From Hormiphora californensis (Eukaryota > Ctenophora > Tentaculata > Cydippida > Pleurobrachiidae), in contig CM035356.1 in assembly GCA_020137815.1 (NCBI GenBank), positions 6,668,380-6,732,379 on the forward strand: a stretch of DNA of 64,000 nucleotides, given 5' to 3'. Of this stretch, positions 34,001-43,527 are shown in pieces. The notes beneath the pieces were generated by a model. It worked only from the letters and a program-made list of their open reading frames with translations, did not search any database and was not told the origin of the DNA. Position 1 is the first letter of the stretch; each line of letters starts with the position of its first letter. The position numbers and the translations under genes were made by a program.

Positions 34001-35266
34001 GGGAAGGGTGGGGGTTAGAGATTGAGGGGTTATGGAGGGGAGTGGTGTCTGTACCAGTCCACTCTGTCCCACATCTAGTACTCCCAGTGCACTGCCCTCT
34101 CCTGCAGCAGGGATTGTGGGGTTAGTGATTGTATGGGGTTTGGGAGGGTGGGGTGGGGTTAGGGATTGTGGGGTTAGGGAGAGGAGTGGTGTCTGTACCA
34201 GTCCAGTCTGTCCCACATCTAGTACTCCCAGTGCACTGCCCTCGCCTGTAGGGAGTAAGAGGGGTTAGGGAGGGTGGGGGTTAGAAATTGAGGGGTTAGG
34301 GAGGGTGGGGGTTAGGGGTGTGGGGTTAGGGATTGAGGGGTTAGGGAGGGGAGTGGTGTCTGTACCAGTCCACTCTGTCCCACATCCAGTACTCCCAGTG
34401 CACTACCCTCTCCTACAGGGATTGTGATTTGTGGGGTTAGGGAGGGTGGGGGTTAGGGAGGGTGTGGGGTTAGGGAGGGTGGGGTTAGGGAGGGGAGTGG
34501 TGTCTGTACCAGTCCACTCTGTCCCACATCCAGTACTCCCAGTGCACTGCCCTGAGCCCTCTCCTGCAGGGAGTACGAGGGGTTAGGGGTTAGGGATGTG
34601 GGGGTTAGGGAGGGTGGGGGTCAGGGATGTGGGGGTTAGGGAGGGGAGTGGTGTCTGTACTAGTCCACTCTGTCCCACATCCAGTACTCCCAGTGCACTA
34701 CCCTCTCCTACAGGGATTGTGATTTGTGGGGTTAGGGAGGGTGGGGGTTAGGGAGGGTGTGGGGTTAGGGAGGGTGGGGGTTAGGGAGTACGTGGGGTTA
34801 GGGAGGGTGGGGGTTAGGGAGGGGAGTGGTGTCTGTACTAGTCCACTCTCCCCCACATCTAGTACTCCCAGTGCACTGCCCTCACCTGCAGGGAGTACGA
34901 GGGGTTAGGACTTAGGGACTGTATTATGGGGTTAGTGATTGTGGGGCTAGGGATTGTGGGGTTAGGGAGGGTGGGGGCTAGAGATTGTGGGGTTAAAGAT
35001 TGTGGAATGTGGGCTTAGGGAGGGGGAGTACTTGGGAAAGGGTTGGGTTGGGAGTACTTGGGGAGGAAGAATGGATTTTGACAAGAGAGAACATGGGGTA
35101 CTCGATTCCCCATCATCCAGATCTAACCTGTGTATACTATTTTCTCCGCCCCACAAGCAATGGGTTGGTTCTGACAGAGTTCTCCAATCCTGATACCCGT
35201 CACAAAGTCCTCTCTTCGAAATTTACATTCCGCGTTCTTGTATTTTGAGGCGCTAAACCGGACCAT
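20208..35266 (-). CDS. CORO7: Coronin-7 (two-propeller coronin), 18 exons
   Basis: An actin/Golgi-trafficking coronin with two WD40 beta-propellers. Exons in coding order: 35266-35128, 33660-33543, 33348-33255, 32936-32841, 31197-30999, 29152-29007, 28386-28252, 27854-27718, 26530-26320, 26233-26136, 25992-25811, 24563-24399, 24118-24034, 23853-23772, 23668-23478, 22355-22138, 20814-20650, 20342-20208. All are GT-AG, and phases agree except at exon 8; total about 864 codons (human 925). It starts MVRFSASKYKNAECKFRRED (coronin signature). Propeller 1 has CLATCAEDGVIKLWNV, AFHPVAEGLLLAA and VSWSYDGRLAC. The linker has poly-Ala and proline-rich sequence (about 360-420). Propeller 2 has GGRLGIVDLSKPG, MQWDPFCDSTLAVGS, VKLWKIEEG and STPFPDVNRNIVYLAAKG. 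The acidic tail PLPQDLMDGCDDDEW matches the coronin-7 C-terminus. Exon 8 (ending FFPETRGPVPGV) is 137 nt where 1 mod 3 is needed and also shows an in-frame TGA after CRLFLQTP, so it is either erroneous or mutated. Confidence 0.93.
20803..20930 (-). repeat. Duplicated 3' splice site of coronin-7 exon 17
   Basis: Read on the minus strand, ATCTCTCCCCAG|GATGAC.TGTACC appears at the exon start (20814) and again about 75 bp upstream (around 20880-20905). The two are separated by G-rich runs and a GGTTAATCAGGAG motif that is itself repeated through 20990. Confidence 0.8.
22450..22492. repeat. Dispersed GTCAGGCCAATGCTCTGAC element
   Basis: One copy of a short dispersed repeat: the 19-bp core followed by CACAGTTCTCGCGCACT and a second CTGACAG. 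Other copies are at about 20136, 33012-33091, 43448, 44370, 47473, 48950, 49227-49298, 49628, 50190-50275, 50545, 50745-50960 and 54966-55043. Confidence 0.75.
22605..22713. mobile_element. hAT-type MITE, 109 bp
   Basis: This is the same family and length as 9651-9759, with ends CAGGAACCGACCGAA / TTCGGTCGGTTCCTG. The 8-bp target duplication GAAAGAGC is perfect (22597-22604 and 22714-22721). It lies in a coronin-7 intron. Confidence 0.93.
24580..24972. mobile_element. hAT MITE interrupted by a nested foldback element
   Basis: The third copy of the 109-bp hAT MITE, with an 8-bp target duplication GATATAAT (24572-24579 and 24973-24980). It is split after CCGAAACA by a second element. Its near end is only 17 nt upstream of the coronin-7 exon-12 acceptor (exon starts at 24563), so its target duplication lies in the pyrimidine-tract region of that intron. 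Confidence 0.92.
24598..24879. mobile_element. Nested palindromic MITE, 282 bp
   Basis: The ends are GGGTCACCACACACCAAAG and CTTTGGTGTGTGGTGACCC, and the arms are near-perfect complements for about 130 bp. Comparison with intact hAT copies shows the insertion point exactly: CA is present on both sides, suggesting a 2-bp target duplication. Confidence 0.88.
26536..27294. mobile_element. TA-flanked MITE inserted inside a coronin-7 3' splice site
   Basis: The ends GGGTAAACCGGGGCAA and TTGCCCCGGTTTACCC are perfect inverted repeats flanked by TA (26534-26535 and 27295-27296). The interior repeats GTTCGAATTGCCCCGG. It has no ORF. On the minus strand it lies immediately upstream of TACAG|, the last five intron bases before exon 9 (26530), so its terminus now supplies the pyrimidine tract TTTACCC. 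Confidence 0.88.
27985..28245. repeat. (GA)n and (CT)n microsatellites
   Basis: A GA-rich tract (27985-28145) and a CT tract (28198-28242) lie in the coronin-7 intron between exons 7 and 8. ORFs of Arg-Glu repeats here are composition artefacts. Confidence 0.85.
28505..29020 (-). repeat. 35-bp minisatellite carrying a 5' splice site and a CRE, 14 copies
   Basis: Each unit reads, on the minus strand, CCTTTATGCCAAG|GTTAGT followed by GACGTCATATGG. It therefore repeats the last ~14 nt of coronin-7 exon 6, its donor, and a TGACGTCA palindrome (CRE consensus; one of 14 is TGACGCCA). The copy at 29007 is the real exon end; the other copies lie in the intron. Confidence 0.92.
29252..29345. repeat. 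Short tandem repeat TTAATTAAGGGGCTGGGTAA
   Basis: Four units of about 20-22 bp lie just before the left end of the TIR element in the coronin-7 intron. Confidence 0.8.
29350..30995. mobile_element. 1.65-kb TIR transposon inserted inside a coronin-7 5' splice site
   Basis: About 130-bp terminal inverted repeats, roughly 97% alike, start CCG.GTGGCCCAAATTAAAG. TA flanks both ends (29348-29349 and 30996-30997). No transposase frame was recognised; the interior is AT-rich with palindromic GGTAACGAAGTTACC. On the minus strand exon 5 ends CTAGCAG at 30999 and the intron begins G-TA-CCG: the TA target is intron positions +2/+3 and the element starts at +4, leaving donor GTACCG. Confidence 0.88.
31198..32285 (-). 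repeat. ~51-bp minisatellite carrying a 3' splice site, about 21 copies
   Basis: On the minus strand each unit contains CTCTCTGCAG|GCGTTGACTC plus GGATGCCCCTCCTCTCACTC. This is the acceptor and first ~20 nt of coronin-7 exon 5 (GCGATGACTCTCCCTGATGC at 31197) repeated about 21 times upstream in the intron. Most units are exactly 51 bp, so both strands stay open; the long ORFs over it are not genes. Confidence 0.92.
32680..32775. repeat. Remnant of a Tigger-like MITE
   Basis: Motifs CTGATTTACCGGGAGGAC and CACCGGTAAATCGGGGTC resemble the terminal repeats of elements at 2348 and 51297. Similar debris occurs at 13509-13560 and 20400-20560. Boundaries are not clear. Confidence 0.4.
33661..34905 (-). 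repeat. Array of eight partial coronin-7 exon copies (acceptor plus ~66 nt)
   Basis: On the minus strand each unit has CTCCTGCAG or CCTACAG, then about 66 nt of exon 2 (encoding EGSALGVLDVGQSGLVQTP), then G/C-rich filler CCCCTCCCTAACCCC. Repeats start near 33733, 33886, 34049, 34190, 34355, 34500, 34653 and 34832 (plus-strand GTGTCTGTAC), spaced 125-180 bp. Only the copy nearest the next exon (33543-33660) continues to a donor. Confidence 0.92.
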
Positions 35267-36012
35267 ATCCTAACCCCTAAAATTGGATAGATTTAGCTGT
35301 AGGTAACTACTATGTGTCCTAAGACCTAACCCCGGCAGCTAAAATAAAGTGAAGATAATTAGCTGTAGGTAGCAACAACGATCAGGGGCAGGAGTGTTTG
35401 GGACTCTGCGACCCGCGACCGTCCCCTGGGCCTGAGGGTCTCAAAACTGCACTTAAAACCAGCTTTTAGAGATGAATACAGCTGCTAATCTGCATATAAA
35501 CGTACAATATACTCGGTACATGTACTAAACACAAATGTACTAAACATACAATATGTACGAAATACACATGTACTGAACACATATCGGGGGCCGGGGGGCT
35601 TACTACACAAGCTACTGCACACAAGCTACTGCAAAAGAGGAAGTACAATTAATGTGAATACCCCCCTCGGCCTGCTCAAAGATGCGATGAAAAATTCAAA
35701 ATTAAGTGATGTACATACTTATTGCACAATGCACACACACACACACACACGCAAAGGTGTTGATTTCCTCCCCAGTTAGCAGTTAGCACTTAGCAGCCGG
35801 GTGAAAATGAGAGAGATCTTATGGGAGAAAGTTAAATGGGTTTAATATTAGAAGAAATGGGTTTTATATTAGGAGGAAATAAGGTGATTTGAGGTGTCGA
35901 CTGAGGTACAGCGGGCAAGCAGTCGGAGAAGGACAAGATAAGGCAATATGCAATGGTAGAAACAAACACGCACACCAGGGTCCAAGCAACTAGGTAGCTA
36001 AATGAGCAGTGT

Positions 36013-36072
<60 letters not shown>

Positions 36073-37839
36073 GTGAGAGAGAGAGTGAGAGAGAGAGTGT
36101 GAGGGAGAGAGAGGAACTTTACCTCTCCCTATCCTACTATGTCTGTGTCTATTAAAGTTTACTAAGTGTATGCTACCTCACAGCTGCTACTATAAATTCT
36201 AAAACTGAGAAAGTCGGTGTCTAATTACAAAAAGTAAAATTGTGTGTGTGATTTGTGTAACAATACCTATAACAATCTACATTTGGTAACGAAGTTACCC
36301 CTCCCTTGCCGGCGCGTGAAGCGCACCAAACGAAGAGTGTGAGGTGTCTTGGATACCAAAATCTACACCTCATCACACACAGAACTGTACGACAACCCTA
36401 AATCATCCAGCACGATCAAACTTCCGGTTGTATATCATGCTAACTAACTTACTACAGTCGCCAGTCGGTCATAACACGCAGACACCATCTGAACGACGCA
36501 AATGAATATTTGCCAGAGAACTTCTCTTAGATAAAGTAACAAACTCTCCAGTCTCCCTGTTGCTTTGTCGTTTTCTCCTTGCCTTGCTGATGCTTGACCC
36601 TCTTTCCACACATTTTCTAAGGGACTTGCCGTCTAACGGACTTGCCGTATAGTAAGACAATGACCTTATTCCTGTGCTTTCCAGGTATTGATTCGAAAAG
36701 CTGTCTTTGGGGCACCCTAAACACGAGGTACCAGCACCGCTATAATAAGTGAGCGCCGTGGGTTAAGCGGTAGAGGTAAGTCTTGCCTTTTCAGGTCTGT
36801 GTCTCAACTACAGAGTTGGGGCGGTTGAGATTATCACGCCACTCAAGAGAACCACATGTGCAGTTGAGGTAAATTCGATCTCCAGTCACGTGATCCAGAA
36901 AGATTGAAGAAGTCTTTATTTTCTCTCTCTCTCCCCCCTCTCTCTCTTTCTCTTTTTCCTTTCCTCCTCTCTACCTGATCTTTAATCGTTTTCTCTCTCT
37001 GGAATTCGGTTTTATAGGTACGCAGGTGGCTGGTAGTGGAAGTGGGGGGAGGACAAATAGCGAGTTGCGTTAGTGGTATCTTATAACAGCTATTATAATT
37101 CCATTGCACTAGCTTAAAGTCATATCAGGTGTTGATGATGTGGCTTATTCGATAATTTTGCAACTCTCAGTTCTCACCATGAGGTTTCACCTTGGGAACT
37201 TTTGCGTGTTAGATCTACAAAGATTGTAATTGCAAAGTTTCAATTTGACATCTTAAGCCAGTTGTGTAGGGCCTACTCAAGATAGGTTTACAGCCATAGG
37301 GCGAATTTAGCTATCATTTATTTTATTACAATAACGTAGCCCGTAGGGGAGAGAGAAAAGAGAATACCGAGTAATCGAGAGTTCGGGATCCAAGAAAAGG
37401 AGGTATACCTGCTAATCGCCTATAATTGGTCTACGTGCTAAACTCCTATTGGAGAATGAGAGATCTCGTGACCATAACTAGCGATAAGAGAGGAGTGTGG
37501 TTTTTGATGAGAAATGAACGGTCGCTCGAGCTGAGAGAAGATCTTCACTCAAGATTGGCTTTTTGCTGGATTTGATATTGACCTATTAGGGGAGAACAGA
37601 GCTGTTTGAGTGAAATGGGTATTGCGTGTTTTGTTCTATTAGGTTGTTCCATAATGAATTTCGTGTCCCGATATTTTCGAAAGTACTCAAGCATTCGAAA
37701 GTACTCAATACAAGATACTCATATAGAACCTTTAGCTTTTCTAGCTTGTTAAATGAGCTCCTGACTACTCACAACAGTAGTTATTTTGTAATTTTTGATC
37801 AGGGGTGCCGGGTGGCTCTCGGCGACGCCTTTAACCAGG
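35267..37839. other. Region upstream of coronin-7 without a recognised gene
   Basis: This holds the coronin-7 promoter side (35267 onward), an (AC)n tract near 35735, a (GA)n tract (36016-36112) and a GGTAACGAAGTTACCCCTC motif at 36290 shared with 29948. A stretch at 36752-36790 (GGGTTAAGCGGTAGAG) faintly resembles a tRNA-type A box. No coding frame is supported. Confidence 0.4.
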
Positions 37840-40800
37840 GTGTGAACTGCATGTCGTGTTTGCTAGTCGCGAGCGCGCTTGCGAGACAAGCAAACACGTC
37901 AAGGTTCATTAACAAGCATGCTGCTCAGTCATTTTAGATTTAATACACAATGTAAGGATATCATGTAATAGGTGAGACTCTTGCCGTCACCCTCGTTCAA
38001 GTCCCGTGAAAAACGGAGCAGTACACGCAAACTGATGCCCATTTTCCTCGCGTGACCCCGATTCAGCAGTTTGAGACACCAACTCTTTAGGGGGCCATAT
38101 CTCAGGAACCAGACAAGATAGGAAAAATCGCCGTCTAACGAGGCGTACAGTTTTTAATCTAGTTTACCACTGTACCGGCCGTTTCACTCTCCGACCTAAA
38201 ACAAAAATCGCAACCCCACAAAACTTCAAAATAATGAAATTCGCATCTCGCATGTCGTGTTGCATGTCGTGTTGCATGTCGTGTCATGTTATTGACGCGC
38301 TCGCGTTCAACTCTCACACAGCAGCTGCAGAACATGGCGGGAAACATCGAGGAGTAGAGAGAGGGTCGGTGCCGAATCAAATATTTCTTGATCTTGATCT
38401 ACTCCATCTCTCAGCTATCCTACCCCTCATCAACTCGATCTCTCAGCTACCCTACCCCTCATCTACTCCATCTTTCAGCTACCCTACCCCTCATCTACTC
38501 CATCTTTCAGCTACCCTAGCCCTCATCAACTCCATCTTTCAGCTACCCTACCCCTAATCTAGTCCATCTCTCCGCTACCCTACTCCTCATCTACTCCATC
38601 TCTCAGCTACCCTACCTCCCATTTACTCCATCTCTCAGCTTCCCTACCTCCCATTTACTCCATCTCTCAGCTTACCTACCTCCCATTTACTCCATATCTC
38701 AGCTTACCTACCTTCCATTTACTCCATCTCTCAGCTTCCCTACCTCCCATTTACTCCATCCCTCAGCTACCCTACCTCCCATTTACTCCATCTCTCAGCT
38801 ACCCAACCTCCCATTCACTCCATCTATCAGCTACCCTACCTCCCATTTACTCCATCTCTCAGCTTCCCTACCTCCCATTTACTCCATCTCTCAGCTTACC
38901 TACCTCCCATTTACTCCATATCTCAGCTTCCCTACCTCCCATTTACTCCATCTTTCAGATACCCTACCTCCCATTTACTCCATCTCTCAGCTTACCTACC
39001 TCCCATTTACTCCATCTCTCAGCTTCCCTACCTCCCATTTACTCCATCTCTCAGCTTCCCTACCTCCCATTTACTCCATCTCTCAGGGGTAGGAATGTTA
39101 GGATAAATGAGAGATGGAATAAATGGGAGGTAGGGAAGCTGAGAGATGGAGTAAATGGGAGGTAGGGAAGGTAAGCGATGGAGTAAATGGGAGGTAGGGA
39201 AGCTGAAAGATGGAGTAAATGGGAGGTAGGGAAGCTGAGAGAAGGAGTAAATGGGAGGTAGGGTAGCTGAGAGATGGAGTAAATGGGAGGTAGGGAAGTT
39301 GAGAGATGGAGTAAATGGGAGGTAGGGAAGCTGAGGGATGGAGTAAATGGGAGGTAGGGAAGCTGAGAGATGGAGTAAATGGGAGGTAGGGAAGCTGAGA
39401 GATGGAGTAAATGGGTGGTAGGGTAGCTGAGAGATGGAGTGAATGGGAGGTAGGGTAGCTGAGAGATGGAGTAAATGGGAGGCAGGGATGGAGTAAATGG
39501 GAGGTAGGGAAGCTGAGGGATGGAGTAAATGGGAGGTAGGGAAGCTGAGAGATGGAGTAAATGGGAGGTAGGGTAGCTGATAGATGGAGTGAATGGGAGG
39601 TTGGGTAGCTGAGAGATGGAGTAAATGGGAGGTAGGTAAGCTGAGAGATGGAGTAAATGGGAGGTAGGGAAGCTGAGAGATGGAGTAAATGGGAGGTAGG
39701 TAAGCTGAGAAATGGAGTAAATGGGAGGTAGGGTATCTGAAAGATGGAGTAAATGGCAGGTAGGGAAGCTGAGATATGGAGTAAATGGGAGGTAGGTAAG
39801 CTGAGAGATGGAGTAAATGGGAGGTAGGGAAGCTGAGAGATGGAGTAAATGGGAGGAAGGGAAGCTGAGAGATGGAGTAAATGGGAGGTAGGGTAGCTGA
39901 TAGATGGAGTGAATGGGAGGTTGGGCAGCTGAGAGATGGAGTAAATGGAGGTAGGAAGCTGAGAGATGGAGTAAATGGGAGGTAGGGAAGCTGAGAGATG
40001 AGTAAATGGGAGGTAGGGTATCTGAAAGATGGAGTAAATGGCAGGTAGGAAGCTGAGATATGGAGTAAATGGGAGGTCAGAGGTAAGGGAGAGATGGAGA
40101 GGAAGTAATAAATGGGAGGTAGGGAAAGGAAGTGAGGATGGAGTAAATGGGAGGTAGGGAAGGGGAAAGGGAGTAATGGGGTAGGGTACTGAGAGATGGA
40201 GAAAATGGGAGTGGGAAGTGAGAGATGGAGTAAATGGGGGGTGGGGTTACTGGAGATGGGAAAATGGGGGTGGGTAGCTGAAGATGGAGTAGTGGGAGTA
40301 GGGAGGGGGGGGGACAATTTTGGGGGGTAGGGTAGTGAAAGATGGATTTGATGGGGGTAGGGAAAATAAAGGGAAACGATTAGGATGGGTTTCCTACCCC
40401 AATCTTTTCCATCTCTATGTTTCCCTATAGGGAATGAGAGAGGAGTGAGAGGATAGGGTAGCGAGGGACTGATAGGGGTAGGGGCTGAAAATGGAGAGAT
40501 GGGGGGGGTGGGGTAAAAGTGGGAGGTTTGGGGGGTAGGGTGCTGGGGAATCGATTGAGAGTGGTAGGATACTGAGAGATGGGGTAGATCAAATCAAGAA
40601 ATTTTGATTCGGCACCGACCCTTTTACCCCTCGATGTTTCCCCATTTCGAAACTGCTGTGTGAGATTTAAACCCGGGGGGGGGCGCGTAAAATAACATAC
40701 ACACATGCAACAACATGCAAACGACGGAGATGGAATTTCATTTTTTTAAATTTTTGGGGGGTTGCGTTTTTTGTTTTGGGTCGGAGAGTGAAAAGGCCGG

Positions 40801-41150
40801 TACTGGAAATAGTTTAAAAAATGTACCCTCGGTAGCGGCGATTTTATTTTTTGGTTCCGAGATATGGCCCCCAAAAGATTTGGTGTCTCAAAATGCTGAA
40901 TGGGGGGGTTTCACGCAGGAAAAGGGGCATCATTTTGGTGACTGCTCCGTTTTTCACGGGACTTTAAAGAGGGTGACGGGAAAAGTCTCCCTTTACATGG
41001 TATCCCTTCATTTTGGGATTAAAACTAAAATGACTGGCGCTGCTTTTAAGAAAACCCTTTACGTGTTGCTTTCTCGCAAGTGCGCTCGGACTAGGGAAAC
41101 ACGACATGCAGTTCACACCCTGTTAACTAACTCCCCACGTATTCTAGATC
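37840..41150. repeat. Large imperfect palindrome centred near 39.09 kb
   Basis: Left-arm landmarks recur in reverse complement on the right: GTGTGAACTGCATGTCGTG (37840s) against about 41100; GTCCCGTGAAAAACGGAGC (38005) against about 40955; GGCCATATCTCAGGAACC (38095) against about 40865; CGGTGCCGAATCAAA (38368) against about 40608. The right arm has more homopolymer differences than the left. It may be a true palindrome or a fold-back artefact. Confidence 0.8.
38395..40340. repeat. ~36-bp minisatellite in both orientations
   Basis: The unit is CTCCATCTCTCAGCT plus CCCTACCTCCCATTTA, oriented forward until about 39085 and as its complement (GGAGTAAATGGGAGGTAGGG) afterwards. Units decay into irregular sequence after about 40080. 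The 429-residue minus-strand ORF across it is only translated repeat. Confidence 0.92.
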
Positions 41151-41597
41151 ACAGCTCGAATCGAAGAAGCGAAAACCTGACCAAATTTTAAAACTTGGGG
41201 AAGATTTGGTCCACCCTTTGGGGAACACCACTTGGATTCCGTCCCCTTATCTTGGGGGGGGATTGGACGAAATTCCCTCTTCCTTATTTTTTGGACCACC
41301 CCTTTCCCTGGAGATACCAGCGGGCCATGCTAGCCCTTCCCCTTTTAAATCCGGACGGAAGCAAAAATAATAAAATGGCCCTTTTTTTAAATTTTTCCGG
41401 GGGCATTTGGAGTGCAGAACATTTGTTTTGTTTTCATTTTTCTGAAACCCGCAAATTGGAATCGGAGTGGGATGGCTCGCTTGCACTACTCTGGGTTTAT
41501 GTAGTATATTTGGGACTCATGGCGTTCTTCCTAACCATTGCCCTGCTACTGAACATGAAGTTTGCTGACGATACCAGGAAGAAACAGTAGAGGACAA

Positions 41598-41688
41598 CAG
41601 GAAACAAATAAACAACCAATCAGAACTCGTATTTGGTCACTGAGTTTATCCCCAATCAGGACCAGTTTCCTGATGCGTCGGTTCAGGA
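41598..41688. mobile_element. Degraded hAT MITE copy
   Basis: AACAACCAATCAGAACTCGT and the terminal GCGTCGGTTCAGG match the 109-bp family, but several bases are missing, mostly from homopolymers or double letters. This is consistent with age or poor base accuracy here. Confidence 0.65.
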
Positions 41689-43527
41689 GGAACTCCCCAT
41701 GTATTATAGACTGTGACGTATAAACTTTTTTTTTGGGTTAGAGAAACTAGACTCCACCATTTTTCTATTTTCGGGTTAGGGACAAGGTTTTTCCCCCTAT
41801 TTTTTAAAATTTTTTTAACATTGATTTTAGACGTTTTGTATCCTTTTTTTTGGTAAGTATTTTCCGGGGAGTGTATGTTTTTTCCCCCGGAAGTATTTTT
41901 TTAAAATTTGCTTTTCATGAACATTATCAATTTCTGGATTAGTTTTTAAAAATTAGGGAAAAACTGCCCCAGCTTACCCCAAAATTTTTTTTTTGTCTTT
42001 TTAAAATCGGGGCCCCGCCCCAGAAACAAAACAAGTCCCCCCCCCCCCCCTTTGTATATGTTTCTTCACGCACGCGGTTAAATTTTTTATCAAGAGAGCC
42101 CTTTGGGGCACAAAAAGGGAAATCACATCATTTCAAGTTTAGGTTAACGAGTTTTTTTTCCGGGAAATTCGGGAAATGAACAAAAGTACTACACCAAATT
42201 CACAATTACGAATTCCCATAAATTTTAAAAAACAGTTCTATACTGAAAAACTAAATTTTGGTATGGAGTTTTGGCAGCAAAAATCTAAAAAGTAAATGAG
42301 CGATTGAGCGAAAATCTTAAAAATCTCATGAGCCAAACTAGGATGGATGAAATTATTTTTCCCTCCTTCCCCTATTATTTGACATTCAGACAGGGTACAA
42401 AAACAAAACAAGCTAACAAAAACCTCCATCACAAATGATAAACAAATCTTTTCAGGTTTAATTTAAAGCCCTCTTTTGAGGAAACCCGTATATGTTTAAC
42501 AATTTTTAAATGGTAAAATTATACATTTTATACACAAATCTAGCTAACTAAGTGAAAAAAAAAACTGCAGACTAGTACAATTGGGTTGACATTTTGTTAT
42601 TTTGTCCCAACACATCATGCAACAGGGGGAAAGGAAGAAAAAATAAAGAGCAAAGTGGGGGGTGGGGGGGGGGGGGGGGGAAGAAGAGAGAGAGGGAAGA
42701 AAAAGAGAGGAGAGGAGAGAGAGGAGGAGAGGAGAGAAGAGAGAGAGGGGAGAGGGGGAGAGAAGAAGGGGGAAAGGGGGAGAGAGGAAAAAGAAAATAA
42801 AAAGGGAAAGGGGGGGAAAGGGGGAAGAAAAAGGGGGAGAAAAAAAGAAAAAATTAAAAGGAGGGGTATACTCAAACAAAAGAATGCCATTAATTTAAAA
42901 AAGGGACACAAGCATCTCAAATGGCCAATGAAGTAAGATTTTTGGGGGTAAAAAAGAGAGACCGAAAGAGAGAACCGAACCCTTACAGGTGAAAATTTGA
43001 TAGGTTTCTCATCACTGCGCTGGCAAGCGCAAATTGGTGGCCATATAGATTCAGACAATTCATGTTTCTGGCGGCGACGACTCGATCTAAGCTAATGCTA
43101 AGAATCAAAACAGGATCTGGGGCCTTACGAGTTACCTTACCCAAAAACATCATTTCTTACTCCGTAAGGGAAATGTTGTCAGGTATAACAGAGGAGATCA
43201 AATTCAATTGCAGCAAGTGGAAGTGGAATTGCTGAGAGTTGATCTCTCAGTAAATGAATATACAGAGACACGACATGGTGTACACTGTACAGACACACAT
43301 GGTGTACATGGCGGGTGTGTAAACTAATACGCTGCAGATCTTCACCTGTGTGTAGATCACATAACAGGAGGAGGACAAGGAGGCTTGCTGTGCAAGGCCC
43401 CAGTTTCGGAGTTTCCATTGTGCCGCTGGTGGTTCCTTCTGGGACTCGAGAGACTGTCAGAGCATTGTCCTGACAGAAGCAAAAAGTAGAAAGCCTAATG
43501 ACAGTCTATACACTATAATAATAGTCT

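Noticed and set aside
36745-36880. tRNA gene or tRNA-derived SINE
   Set aside because: An A-box-like GGGTTAAGCGG is present, but no B box at the right distance, no cloverleaf and no poly-A or TTTT end.
39028-40317. 429-codon minus-strand ORF rich in Pro, Ser and Leu
   Set aside because: It is the translated ~36-bp minisatellite; there is no non-repetitive coding sequence, start context or homology.
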